Positions 13,625-24,905 of a DNA stretch of 64,000 bases are shown piece by piece. The first letter of the stretch is position 1; every line of letters begins with the position of its first letter. Made by a program: the position numbers and the translations under genes. The stretch is from Epiperipatus broadwayi (Eukaryota > Onychophora > Udeonychophora > Euonychophora > Peripatidae). The stretch is taken from positions 64,599-128,598 of the forward strand of contig JAQFVV010007220.1 of assembly GCA_028023455.1 (NCBI GenBank), given 5' to 3'. The notes below the pieces were generated by a model. The model was not told the origin of the DNA and searched no databases. It saw only the letters and a list, made by a program, of their open reading frames with translations.

Positions 13625-13652
13625 TGTAACGACATATTTATATATCGTTACA
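13625..13652 (-). repeat. Terminal palindrome of LTR A
   Basis: TGTAACGA, a 12-nt spacer, then TCGTTACA: the first bases of the LTR can fold on themselves. Confidence 0.75.
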
Positions 13653-15750
13653 GTAAGGATATAAATTTATTTATGACATCTAAAATTTAGAATACTTGAT
13701 GACTTGATTTTAGGTTAGGGTTGTTTCCAAAATCATTTTAATAGGAAAGGTATAATTCGTATATTGAAAATAAAATAGATTAGCAAATAGAGTTTAATAA
13801 GTGGAATCAATTTCTAAAATTATTTATTAATGATTTCTCAGGAGTCTTATTAATTTTATAAATTAGCATACAATAACGTATATCTGGATAGACAAGAGGA
13901 ATTTTACTGCTATCCAGACACACAGATTGAAATAAATAAATAAAACATTTATTAAGAAATATCTGATTCATCATCATCATCCTATTATTGCTACTGCTGA
14001 TACTACTCCTCCTCCTCCTCCTCTAAATGTCATAATAACTTAACAAATATCTCTAACAGTGTTGCAATCCTAAACAATAATATCAATAATTAGGTGATCT
14101 TCAGAGATATTATATATCTTGATTATAATCATAATAATAATAATATTGTTAAAATAATATAATGCAGAATTATTAATCTTGATATTCCCAACCAGTATGA
14201 CTGAGTTTAAATCTATTATTATGTCATCTAAGCTACTATAGTATCACTTTACCACAATGAATTATTTTATTCTCAGACTATTACCTTAAAATAACATTCT
14301 ATGGTAATACCAATAATACTTATTATAATTTAATTCAATAGTGTAATATCACATGCTCTGACATAATAATATTTAATAATGTTGGTAATGGTAATAACAA
14401 TAGTATGGGTAGTGTCAAGCAATAGCAATAAGAAGATGAAACAGCCTTTTAAATTTCAAAATAAAAGAAATTTTATTTACAAGGAATTATATTATTTACA
14501 AATCATTATTTATAAAATTTTATAAAAAAAATATTATAATAAATTTAAAATTAAAATGGTAGATCTACTTAGATCTTATATCAAAAAAAAAAAAAGAGAG
14601 AGAAAAAAAAAAGATTATTTACACTTACTAGGAGAATTGACCAAAGGTAATATTAAGATGATAATTTTTTTAATGCATTGATGATCATATTTATATTATC
14701 ATGCTGTAGGGTAATGTAACTTCCTTACTTTTACTTAGATTTTAGGCTAGATTGGCAACATTCTTTTAAAACCTATATCCAAAATTGGAATAATAGCATT
14801 TTAAAATATATTTTGTTAATGGATAGCTCAATATCGTACTTTTGTATACTATGGTTGGAAAAATTTAATTCAATAATAGACTTAATTAAGAATAATAGTT
14901 GCTAGGTAAAACATGTATTTTCCATATCACTCTGAGTTAATAATAATTTAAAAAACAAAACAAAAAACAGTCCTATAAATCAATACTTAGTGTTAATAAT
15001 ATTAAACTTTGTCTAATCATTTGTTTAATGTTGACAAATACCTTATGGGTCTATTCAATATGTTTTTTGGGATAATATATAATTATGATATATTAGACCA
15101 TCAAGAATCAATGGGATATAACCTGATGCTATGGGTAACATACTAAGAAATATGACAATGATGAGACAAGGCAAATAAATAACCAGGATCATGGTAATTT
15201 CATGACTACATATAGTCTAATATCCAGGTGTCATTGTTTTGAAAACTCATAAGAATACAAAAGAGAAGGGGCAGTTAATTCATTTTTTAATAATAATGTG
15301 CACAAAATTTATTAAATGGTATAGGTCTTGATAGATTCAAAATTTATTAGCATCTACATGACTAACCCATAATAACAATTTAAACTTCCATATGGAGCTT
15401 GCAAATATCATGACTGATCAGGTTGTGATTGGCCAAATCAATAATGTCTATAATGCAGATGTAAACATGAAACAAACGAAAATAACCTATAAAAAAATAC
15501 ACGGCAAAATTGAAACATTAATTAATCATTAACTCAAAAGTAATTAATGAGAGATAATAAATATTAGCAGTATATTAATTCAATAATATATATATATACA
15601 CACACACACAATATTGAATTTTATCTTTCCATAATAAAATTAATAACTAAAATTATAGCTTAATAAAATTAAAAATTTTAAAACATCTATTAATAAAAAT
15701 AGAGCTTGATCAAGATCAAGCCTGACATTATGGATACAATATGTATAAAT
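13653..15750. other. AT-rich intergenic DNA with a small TCA/TCC tract
   Basis: No gene seen. A (TCA)n/(TCC)n tract sits at about 13970-14025, and there is a short (AT)n(AC)n at 15587-15611. Confidence 0.5.
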
Positions 15751-16373
15751 ATAGGGGATTTGAACTCAGACTTTCATACAATCTTCAACTATCCATACTA
15801 TCTCATACTACTGATACACATGACCACACACATGTAGAAAAATAATCACCAATATATGCATTTCATGCTGAACCAGCACCCATCACTTGGTTCAGATTAT
15901 CATCTACACATATATATATAATCAGTGCTTGGTTTAAATTAAGATAGCAAATCTTTATACTTTAATGGACAGGCTTCAATCTACTCCAACCTCCAACTCT
16001 TCAGCCATCCATACCATTGAAAATCTGATGATAGAATGCCCAAATCCCATGCTGATGCCAATATTGGTGTTATGCCCTTGTTGACCTCAAGTCACTCTGA
16101 ACTTACATGTATAGGACAGTGATTTGGGCATTCTATCATCAGATTTTCAATGGTATGGATGGCTGAAGAGTTGGAGATTGGAATAGATTGGAGCATGTCC
16201 ATTGAAGTATAAAGATTTGCTATCTTAATATAAACTGAGCACTGATTACATATATATATGATTATTTATCGTTTTTAAATGTGTGTGTGGTCATGCGTAT
16301 CAGTAGTATGAGATAGTGTGGATAGTTGAAGGTTGCTTGAAAAACTGAGTTCAAATCCCCTATATTTACAATT
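15751..16373. repeat. Foldback formed by two SINE copies
   Basis: The left arm (15751-16046) and right arm (16121-16373) are inverted copies of the SINE also seen at 2.5 kb, separated by 74 bp. The inner ends match exactly over GATTTGGGCATTCTATCATC. The right arm lacks an internal piece present on the left (the 'gctgaaccagcacccatcac' part). The right arm shows B-box-like GAGTTCAAATCCCC at its end. Confidence 0.75.
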
Positions 16374-16599
16374 AAGTTCCAGGTATAAGAATGCCTGTAT
16401 TTCAAATCTTATATAGATATATATATAAATTAAAAGAAGAAAATAAATATATACAGATAAAATTTACTTATATAACTATTTAAAATAAAGTCTGGAATGT
16501 CAAAAATATTGATTAGTAATATTTCTTGATATTTTTGAAATATTATTAATTATTTAACATTAAAAAGGTTTCTAATATAAACATTTTATTTAAATCATA

Positions 16600-17145
16600 T
16601 GAAAGCAGTCTACACATATCAACACTAAGAATCTTCAATCTATTGTTAAAGTAATAAGAAAAGGATTGTACCATTTTCCTCTCGGATCTATGTTATTAAT
16701 ATAGGCACAAAAAATTGACACTTTAATTGAGATTTTTAATTTATTGAAGTTTAAATAACTCCATTAAACAGGAAAATATAATATGATTTGAAAGTTGATT
16801 AATAAATAGTCGTTTTACTTGCTACTTATTATTAAGATAATAAAACTGATTTCACTCTAAGCTAGATTGGCTTATAAAAGTATCTAATGCGAATCCAGTC
16901 CACACTTACTACATCAAGAATCTTCAATCTGCTGTTAAGATAATGATATTTTTAAAAGAAAAAGGTGAGATCACTTTATTCTTTGGTCTAAGATGTTAAT
17001 ATTGACACAAAAAATGACACTTAAATTATAACATATTGAGACTTTTAATTCGTAACAGATTACAAATTTTCAAACATCACTGCTATTCGTTATTATTAAA
17101 ATAATAAAACTGATTTTTCTCAAAGCTAGATAGATCACTGTGCTC
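16600..17145. repeat. Diverged tandem duplication, about 290 bp period
   Basis: Positions 16600-16860 and 16890-17145 share AAGAATCTTCAATCT, TGTTAAxxTAATxxxxxxAAAA and GGCACAAAAAATTGACACTT-type segments. No coding potential is seen. Confidence 0.55.
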
Positions 17146-17147
17146 TT

Positions 17148-17995
17148 AAGTGTAATTGATTTCAAGACTATTTTAAAAACAATTGTGAATTTAAATATAC
17201 TAAGATCTTAATAGCTATTAAACATATACATATTTTAAACACAAAACTCAAATATTAAACAATCAGTTTAGCTTTGAAAAAACTCCCAACATAACTATAT
17301 AAAAATAAATTAAAGAATGCATAAAGCTAGATGAAACTCATATATTAATAGAATAAAACCAACTGCTACAGTTTCAACCACTCTACCTGTGTTTAAAAAT
17401 CTATGTCTGAATCACACACCTTATATAAAAGGAAATCTTTTTTCTAATAGGATACAAATTGTTAAATATAATTGATTTCAAGACTATTTTGAACATAAGT
17501 GTGAATTTAAATGAGCTATGATCTTAATAACTATTAAACACACATATAAATGTTCAAAATGCAATGTATGATTGATAAATTATCAATTTACACTTTGAAA
17601 AACTCCCATCATAACTATATAAAAATAAATTTAAAAATGTATAAAGCTAAATGAAACTCTATAGATAAGAGGATTTCCTTTTATCTAAAGAATATAATTC
17701 AGACTTGGATTTTTAAACACAGATAATATAATTGAAACTATAGAAATTGGTTGTATTTTATTACTATATGAGTTTTATATAGCTTTATGCATTCTTTAAT
17801 TTATTCTTATATAGTTATGTTGATAGTTTTTCATTGTTAATTTATCAACTGTACTTCATATTTGGAACATGAAATGTGTTTATTTAGTAGTTATTAAGAT
17901 CATAGCTTACTAAAATTAGCTCTACCTTGAAATTAATTATAGTTAACAACTTTCACCCTATTAGATGAAATAATTTCCTTCTATCTAAGGTGCTT
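17148..17995. repeat. Repeat family: two direct copies and one inverted copy
   Basis: Copies at 17148-17445 and 17460-17700 are direct, with a period of about 313 bp (shared ATTGATTTCAAGACTATTTT). A third, inverted copy occupies about 17690-17995 (GAGTTTTATATAGCTTTATG). An inverted fragment lies at 21575-21720. All share the border TTTCCTTTTATCTAA. The identity is unknown. Confidence 0.6.
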
Positions 17996-18049
17996 GAGGT
18001 AGTTAGTTTATGATTGAAACTGTACTAATTAGTTGTATTTAGGATTTCA

Positions 18050-18400
18050 ATTGTCCATCTATTATCATCTCCTTCTAGCAATATGTCTAGCCCAGTCCCA
18101 CTTCAGTTTTTAATTTTCTCAATGAGGTCAGTAACACATGTTTGTTCTCTTACTCATATATTGTGTTTTCGATCTCTTTTTGTTACTCCTAACATGCATC
18201 TCTTCATACTTCTGTGAGTGGTCTGAAGTCTCTGTATGTCCAAGTCTCAGATCCATAAATAAGAACTAGCAAAACACATTTATTAAAAATCTTCCTTTAC
18301 AAACACATAGGCATATTTTCTCTTAGTATCAAGTTATTTCTACCAATAGCACTCCAACCAAGTTTAATTCTATGACTAATTTCATACATTGTTACCATCT
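18050..18400 (-). pseudogene. RTE-like LINE fragment, end of the reverse transcriptase ORF
   Basis: The minus-strand conceptual reading gives YGSETWT, then MLGVTKRDRKHN, VREQT and TDLIEKIK in the order found at the C-terminus of RTE-type LINE ORFs. The frame carries stops. The same motif set recurs on the plus strand at 56.36-56.78 kb. It is a 5'-truncated, dead copy. Confidence 0.7.
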
Positions 18401-19776
18401 GTAGTAATAATCTGATATTTAATATTTAATTTAATCTCATATTTAATCTGAATTAATTATATTATATTTATATTAGATTCTGAATTGGGGCTGTTTAGTT
18501 TATTATTAGTATATTATAGAAAAAGTAATAGGTTGAGAATGAAAGCAAGGAAATTTGCATAGTTAAATTAGAGATATAGATAACTATTGTCTAAGTTTAT
18601 GGTAGATATACTAAATTTAGTAATTTTTTGTTTTAATGTTTTAATGATGTACCAAAATATATTATAATTCTCATGATAGTATAGTGAAATTTAAAATTTG
18701 AGGATTATGTTAAAAACCAATAATTCAATAATTGTTAATTAAAATTTTATTGGCATATGGCAATAGAGATCAAAAAATATAAATGTCATAGAACAATAAA
18801 AATAATATTAATATTTCAGAATATGAAAATAATATTGTTTTTTGTTTTACAGAAAATACATATTTTTTAATCTTCTTATAGATTTAGAGTTGTCAAGGTT
18901 TATAAATTATATTTGTTGAAAAGAAGCTCTAAATGATAATGTTTGTAAATAGTAGTCATAAAATGTTATTGATTATCACTACAATGTTATAATACAATAA
19001 GTGTGTACTTTTAGCGGATAAGGAAAATAAAGTTGAGCTAAAACAGGAAAACCTTATATTATTTAAAAAAGTATTTAATTTCTAGTTTTTGACAATTATA
19101 ATTAAAGGAGGATAAAGATATTTTAATGTGTAAATAATTTTATTGACTAATATTATTATATTTTTATTTTATTTGCTAAATTATTTATTAGTTCAAGTAT
19201 AATTATTTAAAAAATTTTTTTTGCAAATAATATGTTAATAAATTTAATGTTTATAAATTTGATTAAATACACAGAGTTGTTTCTTTATTCTGAATCATCA
19301 TCACTACACCATCTTCACAGAGTGTTAATGGTACAATACAACTTAATTAAATTATGAAATTTAAATTTTGAATAAGAATTAACATAAGAATAAGATAAGG
19401 TATAATAATTATTTAAGAATAACATAATTTAAAAGCTATATTAATCTATAACAAACTATTACAATCACTTAAATCATCAATGAAGTATGCATTCTAAATG
19501 TAGTAATGTGTGTTGATTTTGGAAAATCATATTATTAATTATTTCATTGTTAAGGTTACGGATTATTATTTTAATTAAAATAAAGTTGGTTATTTATTCT
19601 CAAAGTCTTATAGATCATAAAAATATAAAATGATAAGATAGTTTTATTTATAATTATGATAATTAAAAGTTTTCTAAATTATTGCATTACCTATAGATTT
19701 AAGTAAAATCCCTCTTTATATCTAATAGGTTAACTAAAGTGTTCAATGATTATTTAGCAGTTATAAAATTACTATT
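18400..19776. other. AT-rich intergenic DNA, nothing recognised
   Basis: No gene or structured repeat seen. Confidence 0.5.
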
Positions 19777-19834
19777 TTAGAGTTCATTGTGCTTACTATT
19801 TTCTTCTTTTTTGTTGTTGTTATTATTATTACTA

Positions 19835-19940
19835 TTACTAACCACAACCTCCACCTCCACCACCGGCACTGCGACCACTACCACTACCACTACCACTGCC
19901 ACTACCACTACTATTACTACTACTACTACTACTACTACTG

Positions 19941-20011
<71 letters not shown>
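19835..20011. repeat. Compound triplet tract (ACC/ACT then ATT)
   Basis: Interrupted CAC/CCA and ACT triplets grade into pure ATT. Predicted poly-Thr/Tyr/Val frames are artefacts. The flank at 20012-20080 is an inverted, decayed copy of 20775-20840. Confidence 0.95.
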
Positions 20012-20640
20012 GGTAGTTTACTCTTAGCATGTTGAAAACACTTGAGGGTGTAATTTTTATGTAAACAAATAGAATTATAATGTTGCCCTTTTTTTTTCAA
20101 CTTTAAAGTGCTTTTTTGATTTACAATAAAATCATAAATAATGAAATTTATCTAAAAGAGATAAAATAAATTGTGGATAAACCTTTTTTTTTAAAATTTT
20201 TATTTTTCTAAAATAAAATTTGTAATTTTAACAAGAATAAAAACAAATAAAAACAAGATCATCTCAACACAAATAAAATTTTAACATGAAGAAAAACAAA
20301 TAATTTCTTCAAAACAACATCGTGGCCAAAAATAAAACCAGTATTTTTTATTGGTCTCATGATTTTTCTCATGCAAACATGAATTTTAGCACGATTAACC
20401 TCCCCTTTGATAATTGATTACAGTGTCACCTTTGACTAGATAAGTGAGGCAAAGTTTCCACAATTTTTATTACCTCATACTACCCCATTGGATTTGCAAA
20501 AGATGACTTGGGCATACAAATTTGAAGACTTTTGACAGTCTCAATTTCAGACACCCTTACAAAATATCATAACAAAATTTAAAATGGGATTGTTCATATA
20601 AACTGTGTAACATGAAATTCACTGTAAGCAGTGGTGACTC

Positions 20641-20798
20641 CTGTGGCAGTATAAACATCCTATTTCTGTGCTGTAGCATAGAAATAGGTGCCACAGACAA
20701 GTATAATGGACTATTTCTATGCTTAAGCATTGAAATAGAATATTATATTAGTAGCGTGGCCACTTAAACAGTATATTTCTGTGCATTTGCATAGAAAT
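20641..20798. repeat. Array of three hairpins
   Basis: Hairpin 1 (20641-20696) is nested: the outer stem CTGTGGCA/TGCCACAG encloses CCTATTTCTGTGC-TGTA-GCATAGAAATAGG. Hairpin 2 (20711-20738) is CTATTTCTATGC-TTAA-GCATTGAAATAG. Hairpin 3 (20775-20798) is ATTTCTGTGC-ATTT-GCATAGAAAT. The stem is conserved and the 4-nt loop varies. The same unit recurs at 33.1-33.35 kb and in part at 8.3 kb and 20.04 kb. Confidence 0.8.
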
Positions 20799-20840
20799 TA
20801 TGCCCTCAAGTGGTTTCAACATGCAAAGAGAAGACTACCT

Positions 20841-20994
<154 letters not shown>

Positions 20995-21574
20995 AACTTT
21001 ATTAGAATAGTAATGATTGACAACATATATTCAGTAAATTCATATTATAATCTTTTTAATTAATTAACATTAAGGTAAATAGTTATAGATGTTTTATTAT
21101 ATTTTATTAATTATTAGTGTTAGTCATAGAAATATCTAGATGCTTAATAAGGAGGAGTATCTTGGTATTCTTATGCCATTGAACAGAGTACTTTGGTATT
21201 TACTTAATTATTAAAAGATTTGTGATCTTTTCAAATAGGATGTTTGATCTCATAATTGCTAATCTAAATTAAAATAATAAAAGTAAAAAATTATACCTAA
21301 AGAAAATAAAAGTATATCCTAATTTATGTACTTGCAAAATTTCTATGAGTTATCATTCTTTTGGCAGAGTATAATACATAAAATGTAAAATTATATATTC
21401 GTGTATATTTGTATCCATGTATTTGTATTGTGTTTGTTATAGTTCTGAAGAAAATTTCTGGGGCAATTGAAACTATCTTGTGGATTGTAAAAAAGCATTT
21501 TAAAAAATAATAAAGAACATAAATAGTATTAATATTATATGGATTTGGCAACGCAATAAGAAAGATAAAGTTAT

Positions 21575-21720
21575 ATATATATTTATTTATTAGCTAGTAA
21601 GATCTTAGCTTATTTAAATTCATGCTTGTGTTTAAAATAGTCTTGAAATAATTACACATAACAATTTGCATCCTATTAAATAATAGGATTTCCTTTTATC
21701 TAAGTTCATCGAACTTTGCT
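21575..21720 (-). repeat. Inverted fragment of the 17.2-kb repeat family
   Basis: It shares the AAATAGTCTTGAAAT and AGGATTTCCTTTTATCTAA segments with 17.15-17.99 kb. Confidence 0.5.
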
Positions 21721-21988
21721 ATAATTCTTATAGTAAGAGGCTTGGAATAAATCATGTCGAATGGAAAGTAATTGTAAACTACCACGATGATAATAATGTG
21801 TTAATATTTGTTATATATACAAATTAATTGCATTAGTTTGTTTTTATATTTTGGAAAATCACTGTGTCTTTAATAATATAACATATATAAACTTTCAGTG
21901 AATGTGCTTATATTATTGTAGAATAATTTTTAAAAACTGATTCAGTAGAAATATTAGATTATTTTTAACAGAGATATATAAATTATTT

Positions 21989-22950
21989 ATGATATATATA
22001 TACTGTGAGATTAAAATGAAAATCGTTAATAATAGAATAGAAAATCAAGATATATTAATAATTAATAATAAAAGAGTTATAAAGACTTATAATGAACTTA
22101 ATAATAATATGGATAATATAAAATTTACAATAATAGAAATTGATGTTAAAGTATTTAGATATAGAGATAGATGATAATAATATGATTATATTAAAATACT
22201 TCATTAAAGAAGATAAATTAAGAAAAATTATTTCTATGGATTGCAACAGGCATGGATACAAAAAATGGCAGTTATTAAAAATTTTAAAAATAAAAATGAC
22301 AAATATAACATGGATAGAAAGATAGCTACTTTACAAAAAGAGTAATTTATAAAATTGTATACTAGTTATGGATATAACCCTAGAAGTATTAGAAATATAT
22401 TATTTAATTATAAACAATATAATTTGGGTAATAATAGTAAATCAGACAATATAAAATGGGTAAAACTTTCATATGTTCCCAAAATTTATCATATATTTTT
22501 AAAAAATAAAAATAAATATTATATAGATAAAATATTAAAATAAGATAGTCAAATAGTAAAAATCTTGATATATTAGTAGTGAATTATAAAGTAAAAGATG
22601 ATATAAAATATAAAAAAAGTATAATGTACAAAATTACTTGTGGGGTTTGCAGTAAGGTTTATTATGGACATACAGTGAAACAATTAGAAGTGCTAAAGAA
22701 CATAATAATGCTATTAATAGGAGAGATGACAGATCTGCATTATATGTTCACTACTTAAAATATGGACATAGAATAGATTGGGTTAAGAATATAAGCACAT
22801 TAAATTATATTAAAGAAATAAATAGAAGGAAGATTTATAAAACTAAATACATTAATTATAACATAAATAATTGTATGAACATTTATAAAACATCAATTAA
22901 TTTAACTAATAATTGGATAATGAAAAATGAATGGAGGGTTATATAATATG
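21989..22950 (+). pseudogene. Penelope-like element remnant: RT end and GIY-YIG endonuclease
   Basis: Several plus-strand frames, separated by frameshifts and stops, line up as one Penelope-like product. The order is a YLDIEIDDNN stretch (like the FLDxxI motif after the RT palm), then IKWVKLSYVPKI (typical of the linker), then YKITCGVCSKVYYGHTVKQL. Last comes KEHNNAINRRDDRSA with VHYLKYGHRIDW. The CxxC plus VYYGHT matches the zinc-binding and YIG parts of the GIY-YIG endonuclease, and the H...H.IDW segment matches its C-terminal half. In this family the endonuclease nicks target DNA for reverse transcription. The RT catalytic region is missing, so this copy is 5'-truncated and dead. It may mark the family that mobilised the hammerhead repeats elsewhere in the window. 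Confidence 0.78.
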
Positions 22951-23384
22951 TGTTATTATAAAAATACTAAAGCATAATTATAGGCTTGTGTTAATTTTAT
23001 ATAGACCCAGTAGATGTCACTATGTATGCAATATGTTATTTTTTGTAGTTAACCAAGACATATTGAAAAGGGCAAATATTAAAAATTGCCAAAAAGAGCT
23101 TTTTTATGTTATGAGTATATGATTATATTACAACTATTGTCATATATTATTTTGTTGTTATATAAAGATATTTTATTCTATATCATATCTAGGATTTATT
23201 TTTCTGAAAAAGTATTGCCCTTCTGATAGAATGATGTGAATTACTATAAATGTTGGAAAGATAAAAAGATGTAGAATATTTTATTTTATTTAACTCTTAA
23301 TTCAATATTTACACGTACATGTGTGTGTTTAAAAAGAAGTTTTATACAGATCCATTTTATATATGTTTGTGAAAATGTCTGGGA
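22951..23384. other. AT-rich flank of the Penelope-like remnant
   Basis: A 63-codon frame at 22931-23122 has no recognised motif. Confidence 0.4.
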
Positions 23385-23435
23385 CCAAAATGCCTTAGAG
23401 GGCCAGAGGTTCCCCATCCCTGGTCTAGGAAATAA
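23385..23435 (-). mobile_element. hAT-type terminal inverted repeat, single end
   Basis: The minus strand reads CAGGGATGGGGAACCTCTGG followed by CCCTCTAAGGCA. This is close to the CAGxGxTxxxxAACCTxTGGC ends of hAT elements of the Charlie type. No partner end or transposase is seen. Confidence 0.6.
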
Positions 23436-23549
23436 TTTTTATACACAAAAGGCACAAAAATTTCAATATAACATTGTTGCATTAAAAATATTAATGAATT
23501 AGTTTAACAAATGTTTTTTTATTGGACGGATTTTTTTTAATCAGTTAAC

Positions 23550-24150
23550 TATTAACAAACTTTGTAAAGGAATCTGTAGAGATTCAAAGCCAGGAAATAG
23601 ATTTATTAGTGACTTTAATAAGGCTCTCCAATTATGCTACTGTAATAATTGCTGATTTGAAGTCATTATCTATATGTTTTGCACTTTGCCAAAAACTAAA
23701 TAAGTCAGAGTCTATTCATGTCCATTTTTAAAACAGATAAGCATAGAACTGTAAGTAACCCTGAACCTGTTAATAAAATTTCAGTAACATCTAAAATGAT
23801 CCCATCCAAGTGCTTTTATTGTTGAATCTAAAAAAAAAAAAACATTTCTTATGCCAAAATTTTTTAAGTTTACTGAAGATATTTTTGTTGAGCTTCCGGA
23901 AAGAGGATCTTGATTTGAAGAATGTTTAAAGTGATAAAACTATATTTTGAGCTAGTTATTCAGTCTGATATGTTGAATGGGTTTACAAATCGTACACCAA
24001 ACATATTTCTCATTCAGAAGTTTAAAGTGTGCATTTTTCCTTTGATCAGAGGCACAGTATTTATCAATAGATGATAAGAAAACAGTTCTTAGAATATTTG
24101 CATTACAACAGCAAATAATGACGAAACAGATTTCCAAAAAAGATGTTCAT
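23550..24150 (-). pseudogene. Jockey-like LINE remnant, C-terminal part of ORF2
   Basis: The minus-strand reading contains ILRTVFLSSIDKYCASD, corresponding to the LRTxALxxxYSxxEYCxxxW block after the RT thumb. It is followed by decayed sequence homologous to 28.68-29.3 kb. Stops and shifts show it is dead. Confidence 0.55.
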
Positions 24151-24639
24151 AGAAATTATTTCAAATCTAATTTATAGATGATAAAAATAAGTTAATTATC
24201 AGTCAAAGGTAATAGTTTAAAATTGTATTTCAATCTATTGTTGCAGGTTATGTTCATATTACGAAATATTTGCTATAGTTTGGATGAAAAGTTGAGTAGA
24301 CTATCTTTGTGAAAATATGAATATAACCCAGTCATTGAAAAAATGTCCAATATTTTTTAATTCTTATTAAGATTTTTTTTATTTTTGGAAAGAACATCTT
24401 TAATCTTTTCTTAAGTCAAAGCAATAATATTAACATAAGTGAATTTTTTTATGCATTCTGTTTGTGAAAAATCACTGATAAATATATTTAATAAAGTAGA
24501 TAAAAGAATTAAACACTATGAGAGATCATTTCATAAAATTTTGAATCTGAGTAGCATTTAATATTGTTTCAATTTTTATATTCCTAATAATTTATCAAAC
24601 AGAATAGTGATTTTATTGTATTTATTTTTTCTTCACATC

Positions 24640-24905
24640 TCTGACACCTTCTAAAAGGTTTAGTAACTAATGCATCCCAGATGATAATGCTTAATAAATC
24701 CCTATCCAGTGCTGTTCTATTTAGTATCCACAGATTAGTTTTAGGCTTATTGTTTTCATCAAAAGGAGCTTTGGATCTTGGACTCTGATAAAAGCCATAA
24801 GCTTGAAACTAGTTTGGGAATATTGGATAGGACAGCACTAGGAATTTATTTAACTCTATCAATTAGTATCTATTAGTTACTAAAGCTTACATTAGATGGC
24901 ATAGA
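24640..24905. repeat. Foldback with decayed hammerhead motifs in both arms
   Basis: The left arm (about 24640-24765) and right arm (about 24775-24905) are diverged inverted copies sharing TAGTAACTAATG-like ends and 'cagtgctgttctat'. The right arm reads CTGATAA-AAGCCATAAGCTT-GAAA on the plus strand: a hammerhead core with G8 changed to A. The left arm on the minus strand reads TTGATGA...AAAAC, also degraded. Confidence 0.6.

Larger units (their letters stand above)
11577..13652 (-). mobile_element. Solo LTR 'A', 2.08 kb, with 4-bp target duplication
   Basis: The minus-strand LTR starts at 13652 with TGTAACGA and ends at 11577 with TCGTTATA, a near-perfect inverted end. Both sides are flanked by GTAA (11573-11576 and 13653-13656), a plausible 4-bp duplication. 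In the same orientation there is TATAAAAAGA at 13171-13180, 472 bp from the start, and an AATAAA-type signal at about 11713. Homology to unit B at 40.0-41.95 kb runs along nearly the whole length: the 'gaccaatggaagca' region, the 'gtcaggaatg...catctgaacag' region, and the 'cctagaaaa..ttatagagtaggcagatac' end. No internal region or second LTR is present, so this is a solo LTR. The class (Ty3-like) is inferred from the TGT...ACA ends. Confidence 0.75.

Noticed and set aside
16020-16046. CTGATGATAGAATG resembling a hammerhead core
   Set aside because: No GAAA at the needed place and no stem II; only the CTGATGA string matches.
20641-20798. CRISPR-like array
   Set aside because: Only three palindromic units with unequal spacing and diverged sequence, in eukaryotic DNA.
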